From Thereva unica (taxonomy: Eukaryota > Arthropoda > Insecta > Diptera > Therevidae): a stretch of DNA of 64,000 bases. The DNA lies in the NCBI GenBank assembly GCA_949987705.1, contig CATLJY010000890.1, positions 1 through 64,000 of the forward strand. The letters run 5' to 3'. Below are positions 22,266-33,257 of this stretch, one piece after another. Within the stretch, counting starts at the first letter, position 1. Each line of letters opens with the position of its first letter. Made by a program: the position numbers and the translations under genes. The notes under the pieces are model-generated. The model saw nothing but the letters and a program-made list of their open reading frames with translations, was not told where the DNA came from and did not search any database.

Positions 22266-24169
22266 TCGCTCACCGTGTGGCCCCGTCTGTTACAGAAGTC
22301 ACATTTTTGGGTGAAGTTATATACTCGGCGCGTGCTAGAGTTGTTGGAAGCCTGGTTTTCTTCATTTCTTTGGGGAGTATTTCTAGAATGAGGGTTCGGG
22401 TGCTGGGTGTTATTCGGGGGCGGCGTATATCTGTTACTGGGGCGTTGTATATATTGATTACTGTTTCTCAGTCGCCGACAGTCCCGAATATCGTGATTAT
22501 ATTCCTGGCAGTGAGTACAGAAAGGGGTATTTTTTCGCGTTAGGCACTCGCTATAAGTATGTCCCTTCCTGCGGCAGAAATTGCAGATCACAGCCGCTGT
22601 TGTCGTCCTTGGTCTGTTGGGTGGCATGTTTTGTGGTTGGTGCCAGCCTTTAGGGGGCGATTGTGTGCCCTGTGGGTAACTCGTGGCCATTGGAGTCGGT
22701 TTATCATAACTGGGCGTTTGTGTTGGTGTGTTCCAGCCTGATGGATATACGGTGGACCCGCTGCTTCTGTTCGGAAGTTGGGTTATCGTATTATATACCC
22801 CATACTGAGGCGTGGGGTTGGTGGTTGGCGGTGAGAGGTTTGTGGTATTTTGTGGCGGGTAATATGCGGCATTCTGAACCAGATTGATTGTGGAGTTTTG
22901 GTTACTTAGGGGCGTGATGTCAGGGTATATTGTAGCAGTGGCACTGGGCTGTAGGTTTAGGGCAGTTTGTTGTAGGCGCTCCATGTCTAGAGCCTTTTGC
23001 ACTAGGTTGTCCAGAGTTTCTTCTCCTACGGTTAGGAGGTACTGACAGAGGTGGGGGTTGGTGACCCCACTCCGTAAGGCATTTTTGGCAAAGTCTTCCA
23101 ACTGAGCTTGAACTGCTGGTGCTGCTAATGCACCATATTTGGTGTATGCTGCTTCCTTACAAACTTGCAGCATTCCCTTGATTCTGGCCGTGAAGGCAAT
23201 AAGGGTCTCCAAGGGGTATTGCCTGGTGGTGATCAATTTATTGACCACCTCCTGGTAAGTTTCTCGCGGTAAATACGTCTGATTTAACAGTTTTTCGGCG
23301 TCCTCAAAGGTTGCCGGCTGTGTAGACGCTATGAGTTGGTACGCCTCGCCGCGTAACCTGGTAGGGTATATTTGGAGGAACGCAGGTTTATCCTGTTCAC
23401 TGAGACACTGGATGGCCCTTTTGCAGCAACCTATAAAGGTTTGTAGCTCGATAACTACATTGGGGGACTGTCCACCAGAGAATATAGGGACTAACTCCGA
23501 GGTTAGCCTTGCTACTCTGGTGAAATCCGCCATGTTTAAAAATTTATTGTACTTGGGTTCGTGATCGTCTAGTATCAGCTCCTGGTCGGAGTCTGAGAGA
23601 GATACGCTCACCCAATTTAGCAATACCTCACCCCCACTACTTTCTAGGACACTACCTGGTGAATCTTCTTCTTTTGAACTTTGGTTGTGGTTTATATTTT
23701 TACTCTCTAATGATTCAAGGCTTGGGAACCCCTTAAAATTCTTGATCTCTTGGGCGAATCTTGTAGTCGCTTCCTGAAATTTACTTATTTGGGCGAGTCT
23801 TTGCTCGCGACTTTTTTTTAATTCACGGTCAAGCCCTTCGCATTGAAAGATCGAGAATTTCTGGTCTTCCCTTGCCTTACTATATAATTGTGTTAAATAA
23901 TTTTGTAAACTTACTTGGGTAATTTCAGGTAGTAGTCTTCCGCTACGAAGTCTTCTTGGCGATAAAGGGGTGTTGATTGTAGGCGGGAGGCGTCGAGGGG
24001 TGTTGACTGGTGTTGTGGTAACGAGTGCTGCTCCTAGCTGCTGTGATGCCGATGGTACTGCTAGTGGCGTTGATGTGGTTGCCGATCCGTCTTGTCTAGC
24101 GGCTGGTGATTCGGGGTCGCTGGTTATTTCGTCCTGCTGTTGGTCCTGATGAGGATTAGTGGACATCAA
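22184..24169 (-). CDS. gag: Gypsy gag polyprotein with three zinc knuckles
   Basis: A 661-residue frame that starts ~230 bases after the primer site. The first ~200 residues are rich in Ser, Thr, Pro and Gln, with a coiled-coil-like stretch near 95-150. A helical capsid-like region follows at about 213-410 (for example FSGGQSPNVVIELQTFIGCC and RLRGEAYQLI). A Pro/Thr/Asn/Gln-rich linker leads to three Cys-His knuckles: CNFCRRKGHTYSEC (about 529), CTHCQEYNHDIRDC (about 551) and CDFCNRRGHTVSEC (about 623). Gag proteins of this kind form the particle and bind the element RNA. The end overlaps pol in the -1 frame, so pol is probably made by frameshifting. Confidence 0.93.
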   Translation of the reverse strand: MMSTNPHQDQQQDEITSDPESPAARQDGSATTSTPLAVPSASQQLGAALVTTTPVNTPRRLPPTINTPLSPRRLRSGRLLPEITQVSLQNYLTQLYSKAREDQKFSIFQCEGLDRELKKSREQRLAQISKFQEATTRFAQEIKNFKGFPSLESLESKNINHNQSSKEEDSPGSVLESSGGEVLLNWVSVSLSDSDQELILDDHEPKYNKFLNMADFTRVARLTSELVPIFSGGQSPNVVIELQTFIGCCKRAIQCLSEQDKPAFLQIYPTRLRGEAYQLIASTQPATFEDAEKLLNQTYLPRETYQEVVNKLITTRQYPLETLIAFTARIKGMLQVCKEAAYTKYGALAAPAVQAQLEDFAKNALRSGVTNPHLCQYLLTVGEETLDNLVQKALDMERLQQTALNLQPSATATIYPDITPLSNQNSTINLVQNAAYYPPQNTTNLSPPTTNPTPQYGVYNTITQLPNRSSGSTVYPSGWNTPTQTPSYDKPTPMATSYPQGTQSPPKGWHQPQNMPPNRPRTTTAAVICNFCRRKGHTYSECLTRKNTPFCTHCQEYNHDIRDCRRLRNSNQYIQRPSNRYTPPPNNTQHPNPHSRNTPQRNEENQASNNSSTRRVYNFTQKCDFCNRRGHTVSECHQRMKWESQNSGNAQQSGQNSPTRQ

Positions 24170-24400
24170 TTATGGGCAGGGATGAAGCCCGCGAAAGTCC
24201 CACGAAGATACTAATTGGGGGGTGTGTGCGTGTCCACCTGGAACAGAGGCACTTTTGAAGTACACCCCCGAGCGATGGTTCTTGTAGGATCTGAGACGTT
24301 AGCGACAGTTAACTTGGCTCCCAGAAGCCCGGCTCGGCTTTGGGTTTAAGGGTGTTGGTGCCGTACCCAGCACTTGTTAACTTTTCTCTAAGCTTACCCA

Positions 24401-24419
24401 GATCCTACCGGCTGCGCCA
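24401..24419 (-). promoter_or_regulatory. Primer binding site, tRNA-Ser-like
   Basis: On the minus strand TGGCGCAGCCGGTAGGATC begins one base after the 5' LTR. From what is known of insect tRNA-Ser 3' ends (…ATCCTACCGACTGCGCCA), it pairs with one mismatch over about 18 bases. Primer use is inferred. Confidence 0.75.
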
Positions 24420-24420
24420 G

Positions 24421-27061
24421 TATAAAATATTTTGTTCTTTATATATATTTATTTGAGTATAACTTACATGAGGACGTTCATCGGGTATTATGGTGTATTT
24501 AGTTTCTCCGGAATCCAACAATTTTTGCAATATGGTTTTCACAATGTTTATATTCTCTGTCGAATTCTTTAATAAAACTCCACAATTCTTTTCTTCAATC
24601 TATAATTTATCTACAATACTTTTCTTCAATTTATAAAACCAATCCACAATTCTTTTCTTCAATTTATAAAACTAGTCCACAAATCTTTTCTTCAGTTTGT
24701 AGAATCTATCCACAATACTTTCTTCAATTTATTAAACCAATCCACAATACTTTTCTTCAATTTATAAAACTAGTCAACAATTCTTTTCTTCAATTTATAA
24801 AACTAATCCACAATACTTTCTTCAATTTATTAAACTAATCCACAATACTTTCTTCAATTTATTAAACCAATCCACAATTCTTTTCTTCAATTTATAAAAC
24901 TAATCCACAATTCTTTTCTTCAATTTGTAAAATCTATCCACAATTCTTTTCTTCAATTTATAAAACTAATCCGCAATTCTTTTCTTCAATTTGTAAAATC
25001 TATCCACAATACTTTCTTCAATTTATTAAACCAATCCACAATACTTTTCTTCAATTTATAAAACTAGTCCACAAATCTTTTCTTCAGTTTGTAGAATCTA
25101 TCCACAATACTTTCTTCAATTTATTAAACCAATCCACAATACTTTTCTTCAATTTATAAAATCTATCCACAATACTTTCTTCAATTTATAATTTATCCAC
25201 AATACTTTTCTTCAATTTATAAAATATATCCACAATACTTTCTTCAATTTATAATTTATCCACAATACTTTTCTTCAATTTATAATTTATCCACAATACT
25301 TTTCTTCAATTTATAAAACCAATCCACAATTCTTTTCTTCAATTTATAAAATCTATCCACAATTCTTTTCTTCAATTTATAAAACCTATCCACAATACTT
25401 TCTTCAATTTATAATTTATCCACAATACTTTCTTCAATTTATAAAACCAATCCACAATTCTTTTCTTCAATTTATAAAACTAATCCACAATTATTTTCTT
25501 CAATTTATAAAATATATCCACAATTCTTTTCTTCAATTTATAATTTATCCACAATACTTTTCTTCAATTTATAAAACCAATCCACAATTCTTTTCTTCAA
25601 TTTATAAAATCTATCCACAATACTTTCTTCAATTTATAAAATATATCCACAATACTTTCTTCAATTTATAAAACCAGTCCACAATTCTTTTCTTCAATTT
25701 ATAAAACCAATCCACAATTCTTTTCTTCAATTTATAAAATATATCCCCAATACTTTCTTCAATTTATAATTTATCCACAATACTTTTCTTCAATTTATAA
25801 AACCAATCCACAATTCTTTCTTCAATTTATAATTTATCCACAATACTTTTCTTCAATTTATAAAACCAATCCACAATTCTTTTCTTCAATTTATAAAATC
25901 TATCCACAATACTTTCTTCAATTTATAATTTATCCACAATACTTTTCTTCAATTTATAAAATATATCCACAATACTTTCTTCAATTTATAATTTATCCAC
26001 AATACTTTTCTTCAATTTATAATTTATCCACAATACTTTTCTTCAATTTATAAAACCAATCCACAATTCTTTTCTTCAATTTATAAAATCTATCCACAAT
26101 TCTTTTCTTCAATTTATAAAACCTATCCACAATACTTTCTTCAATTTATAATTTATCCACAATACTTTCTTCAATTTATAAAACCAATCCACAATTCTTT
26201 TCTTCAATTTATAAAATCTATCCACAATACTTTCTTCAATTTATAAAATATATCCACAATACTTTCTTCAATTTATAAAACCAGTCCACAATTCTTTTCT
26301 TCAATTTATAAAACCAATCCACAATTCTTTTCTTCAATTTATAAAATATATCCCCAATACTTTCTTCAATTTATAATTTATCCACAATACTTTTCTTCAA
26401 TTTATAAAACCAATCCACAATTCTTTTCTTCAATTTATAAAATCTATCCACAATACTTTCTTCAATTTATAATTTATCCACAATTCTTTTCTTCAATTTA
26501 TAAAATATATCCACAATACTTTCTTCAATTTATAATTTATAGGAAAATCCCGAACACCGCCGCCCGTTGTAACCGCCACGTTCAAAAATAGCACCTTTCC
26601 GGTTCGCGATTAAAAACCAACTCTGAGTTTTTTAGAAAAATTACTTTTTCTTACAAACTCAAAAACTCGCCATTTTCACAAAATCGCTCTCCATTCAAGA
26701 AAAACTGCGGATTTGGCAGTTCTCACGGGCGACTTTGACCTTCAATTTATTTAATTTTTGTTCGCACGTTAAGTGCCTATTTAGCGTTTCTCACACCTGA
26801 AACGAGCGCGCAAATTATCTTATCAGACAAAAGGAGTCATATTACCGGCACCGATTCGTCGTTCCCGTGCAGGGAAAATGTGCATGGTTGTAATAATCCG
26901 GTGCAATATGAGTTTTAGGATTTAATTTAAGTTTTGTACGTGTATTTATGAAACTTGGATTTTTTTGTTGGACCTTGAAAATGGTTGAACAACGTGATTT
27001 TGTTATTTAGAAAAAAGGGCCAATCTTTTGGGAAAGTTTGGCGAATATTTGGTCCACAACA
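24421..27061 (-). repeat. 5' LTR (2,641 bp)
   Basis: Same length and, by eye, almost the same sequence as 14415-17055, offset by 10,006 bases. At 24422 an A replaces the G that gives the CA terminus in the other LTR. It is adjacent to the primer site on the inside and to the target duplication on the outside. The same 30-33 bp minisatellite fills about 24554-26542. Confidence 0.95.
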
Positions 27062-27428
27062 GTGGCCTCGGTGGATCTAACTATTTATTGAGTATACTAT
27101 ATTGCTTATTGTATTCTACTTATCATACCCTTTCATTTGATACCCATGTCGAGGGGGTTGTGAAGAAAATGGTAATCCGCCCTCTTGAGATGACAGCCAT
27201 GGATCTAACCATATATTGAGTATATTATATCGCTTATGGTATTCTACTTATGATACCCTTTCAATTGATACCTATGTCGAGGTGGTGGTGAAGAAATGGT
27301 AGTCCGCCCTCTTGAGACAGCCGCCATGGATATAAAGACATAGCTTATTGTATTCTACTTATCATACCGTTTCATTTGATACCCATGTCGAGGGGGTTGT
27401 GAAGAAAATGGTAATCCGCTCTCTTGAG
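27062..27428. repeat. Satellite array (right part)
   Basis: Continues the interrupted A monomer, then one B (from 27145), one C (from 27272) and the first ~45 bases of a further A/B-type monomer, ending at a sharp border with unrelated sequence near 27428. Confidence 0.93.
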
Positions 27429-28578
27429 ACGCGTACCATGCGTACACTTTTTATTAATCATCGAAATGATAGGAAATGCTATTTGACATCAACAGTGCTG
27501 GATTTGATTAACTTGTAACGAATATGTCATATTTTTAGAAATAAATTACGATTACGATCTCGGCATTCAGTATTTCAAAATTTTACTGTACATTTGTACT
27601 GTGAACTACATGTTGTTTATAGTACCATAGTTGCGACTAACCACTTTAAATGAATACATTTTGTTAATCATCAAATGCCATCTAGCATCAACAGTTCGAG
27701 TAAACACTTTTCGACTAACTAGTAGCACCATCTCATTTATTGAGCAATTGAAATAACTTAGAGCCCCATCTGACAGAATAATTTTGAGTACCCACTTTTT
27801 TAGACTGAAGGAGAAGAAAAAAGTTCGATTCGAAATGTAAAAAATGTAAAAATAAAGAAAACGAAGAATGATAGGAAAAAAAACTCATGGAATAATAAAT
27901 TATTTATATTTTGGGTATCGGTTACAAATGAAAAATTACTTATATTGCTTATAAAAAGGTGATAAATCGCATAATTTTATAAAAAAAACACCTTGTTTTC
28001 TATGTTTAGGCGTAAATAAGGCATTAGCTGTTTGCCCTTACGAACTCGGCAAACTACCGCTTGCCTTGATTTTATTTAGATGTAGGTTTATTTTTTTATT
28101 AGTTTAATTTAGTTATAGTTTTAGAAATGGGTAGAAATTTCTCAAGTGAGCTCATGATTTTCGACGTTGAAAGCAAAATTAAAACCAAGCTGCAAAAAAT
28201 AATCTACTTGGTAGTCTCAAGTCACGCCATGAATATTTTTGGAAAAAATTAATTTGTTTATGAATAATGGTGGATTGAATATTTTGGCATCAATTGATTG
28301 TAAAATTATTTTCTCGTAAACGATACGATGAAAATTATTGAAAATTTGGGAAAATGATGTGAAATAAATACGATTTACTTTAGTGTGCGGAACAACATAA
28401 TAATTTATTATTGTTACTAATTTTTTTCATTTTTTTATAAACAAATACTGATTTGGCCCTGTTCTCAATGCAATATTCGAAATTTTTTTCGAGGAGTGTA
28501 ATCTATGAAGGATCACGATTAAAATACCGTTTCAAACTTTTTGTGATCGCTCTTCGGGTTGGTAAAAAATACTATTGT
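27429..28578. other. No gene recognised
   Basis: AT-rich sequence. A phrase like TTAATCATC...GACATCAACAG appears near 27453 and, more loosely, near 27654. Nothing else stands out. Confidence 0.5.
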
Positions 28579-28862
28579 TTATAGTTCATTCAAAACGCGA
28601 GGGGGGTGTTCCAAAATAAAACCGTTAAGAAAATCGAACCCTAAAGGTTTTTGGGTTCGCTGATCACGAAAATCGAGGCCCCGCGGTCCTAAAATTAGGG
28701 CGTCACCCCTAAAAATGCAAAAAACACCCCTTTTTAGGGGGTTTTCGCGATTTGTTCAGTAATAATGAAAACTAATGCGATGAAATGCACTTTTTTTAAT
28801 ATTTATTTGCGAAGGTGGTTGATTTATACTAAATTAAGGCGAACTTTATGGTAAGGGGTACC
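28579..28862. mobile_element. Fragment of the 440-bp-module foldback family
   Basis: Starts TAGTTCATTCAAAACGCG, close to the terminal repeat of the element at 46993-50595 (TAGTCCATTCAAAACGCG). It then follows that element's arm module (ACCGTTAAGAAAATCGAACC, CTGATCACGAAAATCGAG and the rest) until about 28862, where similarity stops. It is one end only. Confidence 0.88.
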
Positions 28863-28999
28863 AAATGCATTTTATAGGAATAATATAATTTGTTATTTTA
28901 TTAATGATTTTTGTTTATTTGTTTATGTTTACATGTTTGTATTGTATTGTGTTGTGTTTTAGGTTCCCTTTCAGGTCGTTTTGTTTATTATTTTTGTTA

Positions 29000-31180
29000 T
29001 ATATACCTATAAATGAGGTCGAAGATGGCTGTTACGCGCTGCTGCGCTGTAACAGGGCATTTTGCGGCGTCTTGCTACACTGTATCAACATCACATTTTT
29101 CAGAAAGCAATTTCGCCTTTTCTATTGCTTCTTCACAGAGCTTGTTTCGAATTTCGGCTAGTTCAGTCGCTAATGATTCAAGATCATGGAACGCTTCTCT
29201 AATATTCATTCTAGGATCTTGTAATCTGAGCTGCACACGATCAATCCTCCTTAAGATTTCATACCAGAAATGAACTAAGGCTATGAAACTTAAAGTTAGT
29301 ATATTTTGCAATAGAATTGTAGTTTAACTTCTGGTGTCACTTGTAGTGGTAGTGTCCTCTGCTAATTTATTTAATAGTTCCACTATATTCTCTAGCCCAT
29401 TGACAATAACGCTAACCGCTTGTATTCTGGCGCTCCATCGTGTTTCAGATTCACGTTTGACAGTTTTTGTTAAAGCATTTTTTAAGAATTCCCATCGTAA
29501 CGTTGAACGTGAGAAAAAGAGATATATGTTTTCAATTATTCCGAAACATGTCACAACGATTGGATCTTGTTTAGCTGCAGTAACTCCTACTAAATTCAAT
29601 GAATGGTTATCACAATTTATAAATAATGCTTTATGATTTTTTTCCTTTATTCTTTGTTGATCGCCAGATGTGTGACCTGTCATCACGGCAGCATTATCGT
29701 AACATTGTGATCTACAGTTTATTAATGAAATTTCATCGAAATGTAATTTCTCTAAAATTGTCGAGGCTGCATCTTTAGCATGTATTTCAATAAAACCCAA
29801 AAAAGATTCTTTGATGGAAACTTTTTTATTGATAAAATCAACATCTACATACCTAATGACTTGCGACATTTGTTCTCGATGTGAGATATCAGGAGTTGAA
29901 TCAAACAAAAGTCCATAGTATTTATTTCTTTTGATATCGTTTATTAATTGATTTCGAACTGTAGATGACAGAAGATGAATGAATTCATTTTGAATTTGTG
30001 GTGACAAATATGATACAGTTTTTGGAGTTTCTGTGGCATGTTTAAGATGATTTGCTAGTAGCGGATCAAACTGAGCTACAAGTCTAAGTAAAGATAATAG
30101 GTTTCCTACATTTGTACCATCTTGAAGTGCTAGTTTTTCAACATGGCCACGTAGAGGAAGATTTTGTATAATTAAATACCTCATGCAAGCTAATATTCTT
30201 TGCAATATATATTTCGTCACCGTTTTTTTTTTCGAACTGAAAGCCCGCTTCTAATGATTCATCAATTCCCGTTCTACTTATTAATCTTCGTTCTGTTTCT
30301 TTCCAAGCCGTAAGTGATTTTCGGTGATTTGAGCCGTGTTTTTTTAATGAACTATAAGCTTTTCCCCATACAAATCTGAAAACCCAGGTTTTATCGGGGT
30401 TTTTTATCGAGGTTTTGGGAAATTTCTTAATTTACTTTCGGGGGTTGGCATGTTGTTTCGGGGGTTGGCATGTTGCATACTTTCGGGGGTCGGAAAGACG
30501 TAATTTAAAAATAAAAACAACAGGAAAATGATGAGAGCAAATTTATAACAAATAATTGATTTTTTAGAAACATATTTATTATTTTCTAGCGAGGATTTCG
30601 TGTAACAGTGTAAAAAATAACTCTTACTTCCGTTTAATTTTGAAAGTTTTAAGCATCGAAGTAGGCGCTACATGAAATTTCCTTTGTCGTTTTTTTAATG
30701 AACTCAAAAGCTCTCAAAACCCAGTTCATTAAAAAACACGGCTTTGGACTTCTTTCATGGCTAATCAATTTATCTTTTTTCTTCCATTTATTGAAACCAG
30801 CAGAGGTTGCAAAAGAAGATTGTGTAGAGGAATTTGATGTAATAAACAGTAAGCAACAAAAGCAGTACGCTGCATTATTTTTTGGTGAATATAGTAACCA
30901 AGATCGGTTAACTTCAGTTCCTTCCTCTTCATTACCGACCCGTCGAGAAAACCAAAATTTTGGCATTAGACGATTAGTTGATGTTGTTGGTGCATTTAAA
31001 CTGGCCTCGTTTTGAAATGTGCAAGATCCACGAATACCTAATCAGTTCTTTTCGAAGTTGGTTCGATATTATTGGAATATTGTTGCTAAATTTTAAATAA
31101 GCAACATTCTTGAACTCCAGAACGTCCGGAATTACAGCAAGTGTTTCTGTTGTGTTTTCTGTGGTTTTTAGCTTTTTCAA
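29000..31180 (-). pseudogene. hAT transposase (ZMYM1-like), split by a MITE
   Basis: Minus-strand pieces in order are 30974-31180 (N-terminal part), 30649-30966 (TTF-type zinc finger: RSWLLYSPKNNAAYCFCCLLF, then KWKKKDKLISHERSP), a 412-bp MITE at 30332-30743, then SNHRKSLTAWKETERRLISR and FEKKNGDEIYIAKNIS up to about 30220, and 29324-30220 (catalytic core with LLFDSTPDISHREQMS, QCYDNAAVMTGH, FINCDNHSLNLVG and ETRWSARIQA). The last piece, 29075-29311, is a helical stretch. The usual C-terminal SCERSFS-type dimerisation block is absent. Frame changes and the insertion show that the gene is dead, but the catalytic core is well preserved. Confidence 0.88.
30332..30743. mobile_element. 412-bp MITE with TIR AGCCGTGTTTTTT
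   Basis: Ends are AGCCGTGTTTTTTTAATGAA on the left and the reverse complement (TTCATTAAAAAACACGGCT) on the right, flanked by TTG on both sides (30329-30331 and 30744-30746). Removing the element and one TTG restores an open HERSPNHRKS reading in the hAT gene around it, which fixes the edges. A short tandem phrase, CGGGGGTTGGCATGTTG, lies inside at about 30439-30475. A partial copy is at 40078-40322. Confidence 0.9.
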
Positions 31181-31189
31181 AAAAAAAAA

Positions 31190-31584
31190 AAAAGCTTATA
31201 CAGAGGCTCTGTCCGTCTGTCTGTCCGTCTGTGACCTTCTTTCATCTCTGAAATTACTGCCGCTACAGACTTGGGCCATATCTCGAAGTGTAGCTCTTGG
31301 TCAAAAGACCAAAAACTGAGAAAATGGTCTGGAAATTTCAACCAGAAGTATATTTAACAACAAAAAAGAGATTTCTAATAAAGTCCATATATCGGTAGCT
31401 GGGATCCAATCCCCGGGGAACCAAGTTCAATCCTCGGCCGCAAAATGGTGAAATAAATTTTTTTTTTACTTCGGTGTAACATGTTTTGATTCTTTTTCTC
31501 ACTAAATTATATTATTTAATAATGAGACTCAGGAGAACATAAACATTTACTTAATTAAAAGTGCAAAAATATCATTTTCTTGAT
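31190..31584. other. No gene; possible tRNA-like segment
   Basis: A poly-A stretch at 31180 is followed by CTGTCCGTCTGTCTGTCCG. A tRNA-like B-box (AGTTCAATCC) at about 31423 suggests another SINE remnant at about 31370-31450. Confidence 0.35.
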
Positions 31585-31817
31585 AAACATTTCATAGGCA
31601 CCGAACAAATTACTTTATTGTTGTAAATCTGACAGCAGGCCGATGGGGGAGTGGATAGAGCGTCAGATCCTCGGTTCAGCGGAGTGTGGCGCTTGCAGGT
31701 TCGATCCCTGGTCGAGGCAGCCCCGTCGTCCGAAAATACGCAAAAACTATATAGCTCCTGCTTCGATTTTTATCCTTACTCGACGGGGCGGCGTGTTATA
31801 CTTCTCAGTATGGATTT
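31585..31817 (+). repeat. tRNA-derived SINE
   Basis: Begins AAACATTTCATAGGCACCGA, then a tRNA-like head with A-box-like GGGAGTGGATAGAGCG (about 31646) and B-box GGTTCGATCCC (about 31698), then a body containing CGTCCGAAAATACGCAAAAA and a poly-A-like end. The same upstream phrase and head occur at 40528. RNA polymerase III transcription is inferred from the boxes. Confidence 0.8.
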
Positions 31818-32193
31818 AAAAAAAAAAATTAAAAACCGACTTCAGAAAAAAACCGCACAAAATGCACAAAAAAGGATGAAATAATTGTTTGTGATTCTTA
31901 ACAACATCAATCCAATCAGAATGGATCTAGAAAGAAGAATCACTTTTGAAGACGGTGCTAACACCTGTGGGTGATGTATTAGGTCATAAACCAAACAAAG
32001 AAATGAAAACAATTCCCGAAGCAAGAGTTAGTGCAATCAAAGTCAACTACTACCTGGCACCGTCTTCAAAAGTGATTGTTCTTTCTAGATCCATTCTGAT
32101 TGGATTAATGTTATTAAGAATCACAAACAATTATTTCATCCTTTTTTGTGCATTTTGTGCGGTTTTTAAGTCGGTTTTAAATTTTTTTTTTTA
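31818..32193. mobile_element. Foldback MITE with ~138-bp terminal repeats
   Basis: The left arm (about 31818-31958) and right arm (32057-32193) are reverse complements, including AAACCGACTTC near the outer ends and GACTTTTGAAGACGGTGC-like words near the inner ends. The ~100-bp centre is unique. It lies directly after the SINE tail. Confidence 0.88.
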
Positions 32194-32937
32194 GTTTATA
32201 GTCATGTAGGTGGTGCTGTAGACCAAAACATGTGAATTTGTCACAAAAAATATGTACATATGATTTAAACGAAACATTTGGTAGGTTTATGAAAAATGGA
32301 TAATCGCAGTTATTAAAATTATTAGTGAGCGTCAGTATAGATATGAAACGAAATTTTTACCAGGGAATATAAACAATGAATGAAAATTTATAAATTTAAT
32401 TGCACGAACGATGTATTTAAGACCATCCTTATAGTCCATCAATATAAGGAAGTGATTTTTCTCAGAATTTTTAATATTTTACAAAAAATTTACAAACGAT
32501 TTGCCCCATATCTAAAAAATTTTGCAGCCCTTTGTTTAAAAGCATATTTTTAAGTTTTTATTAACTAAATTTGTTTGTATCTCTTCAGAATAACAAAACA
32601 AAAGTGGGATGTTGTGCCTAGAGACTAGCCACTAATTACGCTTTTTCTTGGTATTCTTTCTGTTGAATAACACTTCAGACTGGATGACAATATATTAAGT
32701 GGAGATTGTGAAAACATTCAAACAAATAACTCGAAAAGCTAACGCATCTTTCATGGAGATGCTGCTGAAAGAATTATACAATAATTGCCCGTCAAGAATT
32801 TGAAAGAATTGATATATTTTAATTGCACCCTATCTATGATAAAGAATAGTGAACACAATCTATGGCAATATTACATTACTCTTCGTTTTATCTATGATTA
32901 TCAATTTCCATAAAATATACAAAAGACATTTCATAAA
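32194..32937. other. No gene recognised
   Basis: AT-rich sequence without coding or repeat structure that I can see. Confidence 0.5.
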
Positions 32938-33165
32938 TAATAGAAAATCTGTTGTCATAATTTAGTATTTCCTTCGAAACTTTATACATATCTAGCATTG
33001 GAAAGTATCTTTTTACGTAAGCATGAATAAATAGGTTTATTGCCACATTCCTACAAGTTAGTGTTTGGAGTAATGGGAAGGCACTAGATCGGGGTGCGAA
33101 AGGACCAGGGTTCGATTCTTGATGAATTTGAGTACTTTTTTTTAGCTATGATGATTTATTGTAGT
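32938..33165 (+). repeat. SINE-like repeat, copy 1
   Basis: Matches 39012-39240 in inverted orientation with few differences. It contains a tRNA-like stretch (GTGTTTGGAGTAATGGGAAG, then GGGTTCGATTC as a B-box at about 33109). The box layout suggests a tRNA-derived SINE. Confidence 0.8.
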
Positions 33166-33243
33166 ATAATAAACTAAGCCTGCGTTGATGGTAAAATCTC
33201 AAAGCGGCGACTAATTAAAACCTTTTGGTACATATTCAATTGT

Positions 33244-33257
33244 GAGCTATAACTCAA
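33244..33257. repeat. 14-bp target duplication (LINE 3' side)
   Basis: GAGCTATAACTCAA here is repeated at 38756-38769, on either side of the LINE. Confidence 0.92.

Larger units (their letters stand above)
14415..27061 (-). mobile_element. Complete Gypsy-type LTR retrotransposon
   Basis: A 12,647-bp element on the minus strand: 5' LTR (24421-27061), primer site, gag, pol with protease, reverse transcriptase, RNase H and integrase, polypurine tract, 3' LTR (14415-17055). It sits inside a satellite and is flanked by the 4-bp duplication GTGG. The LTRs are of equal length, and I counted only three base differences between them (for example 14416/24422, 14677/24683 and 14770/24776), so the insertion is young. 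No env-like frame lies between the integrase and the 3' LTR. One frameshift in the integrase (about 18850) suggests that this copy cannot make full pol, unless it is a read error. Confidence 0.95.

Noticed and set aside
19467..23564. Plus-strand frames of 60-136 residues opposite gag and pol
   Set aside because: They are shadows of the well-supported minus-strand gag and pol genes.
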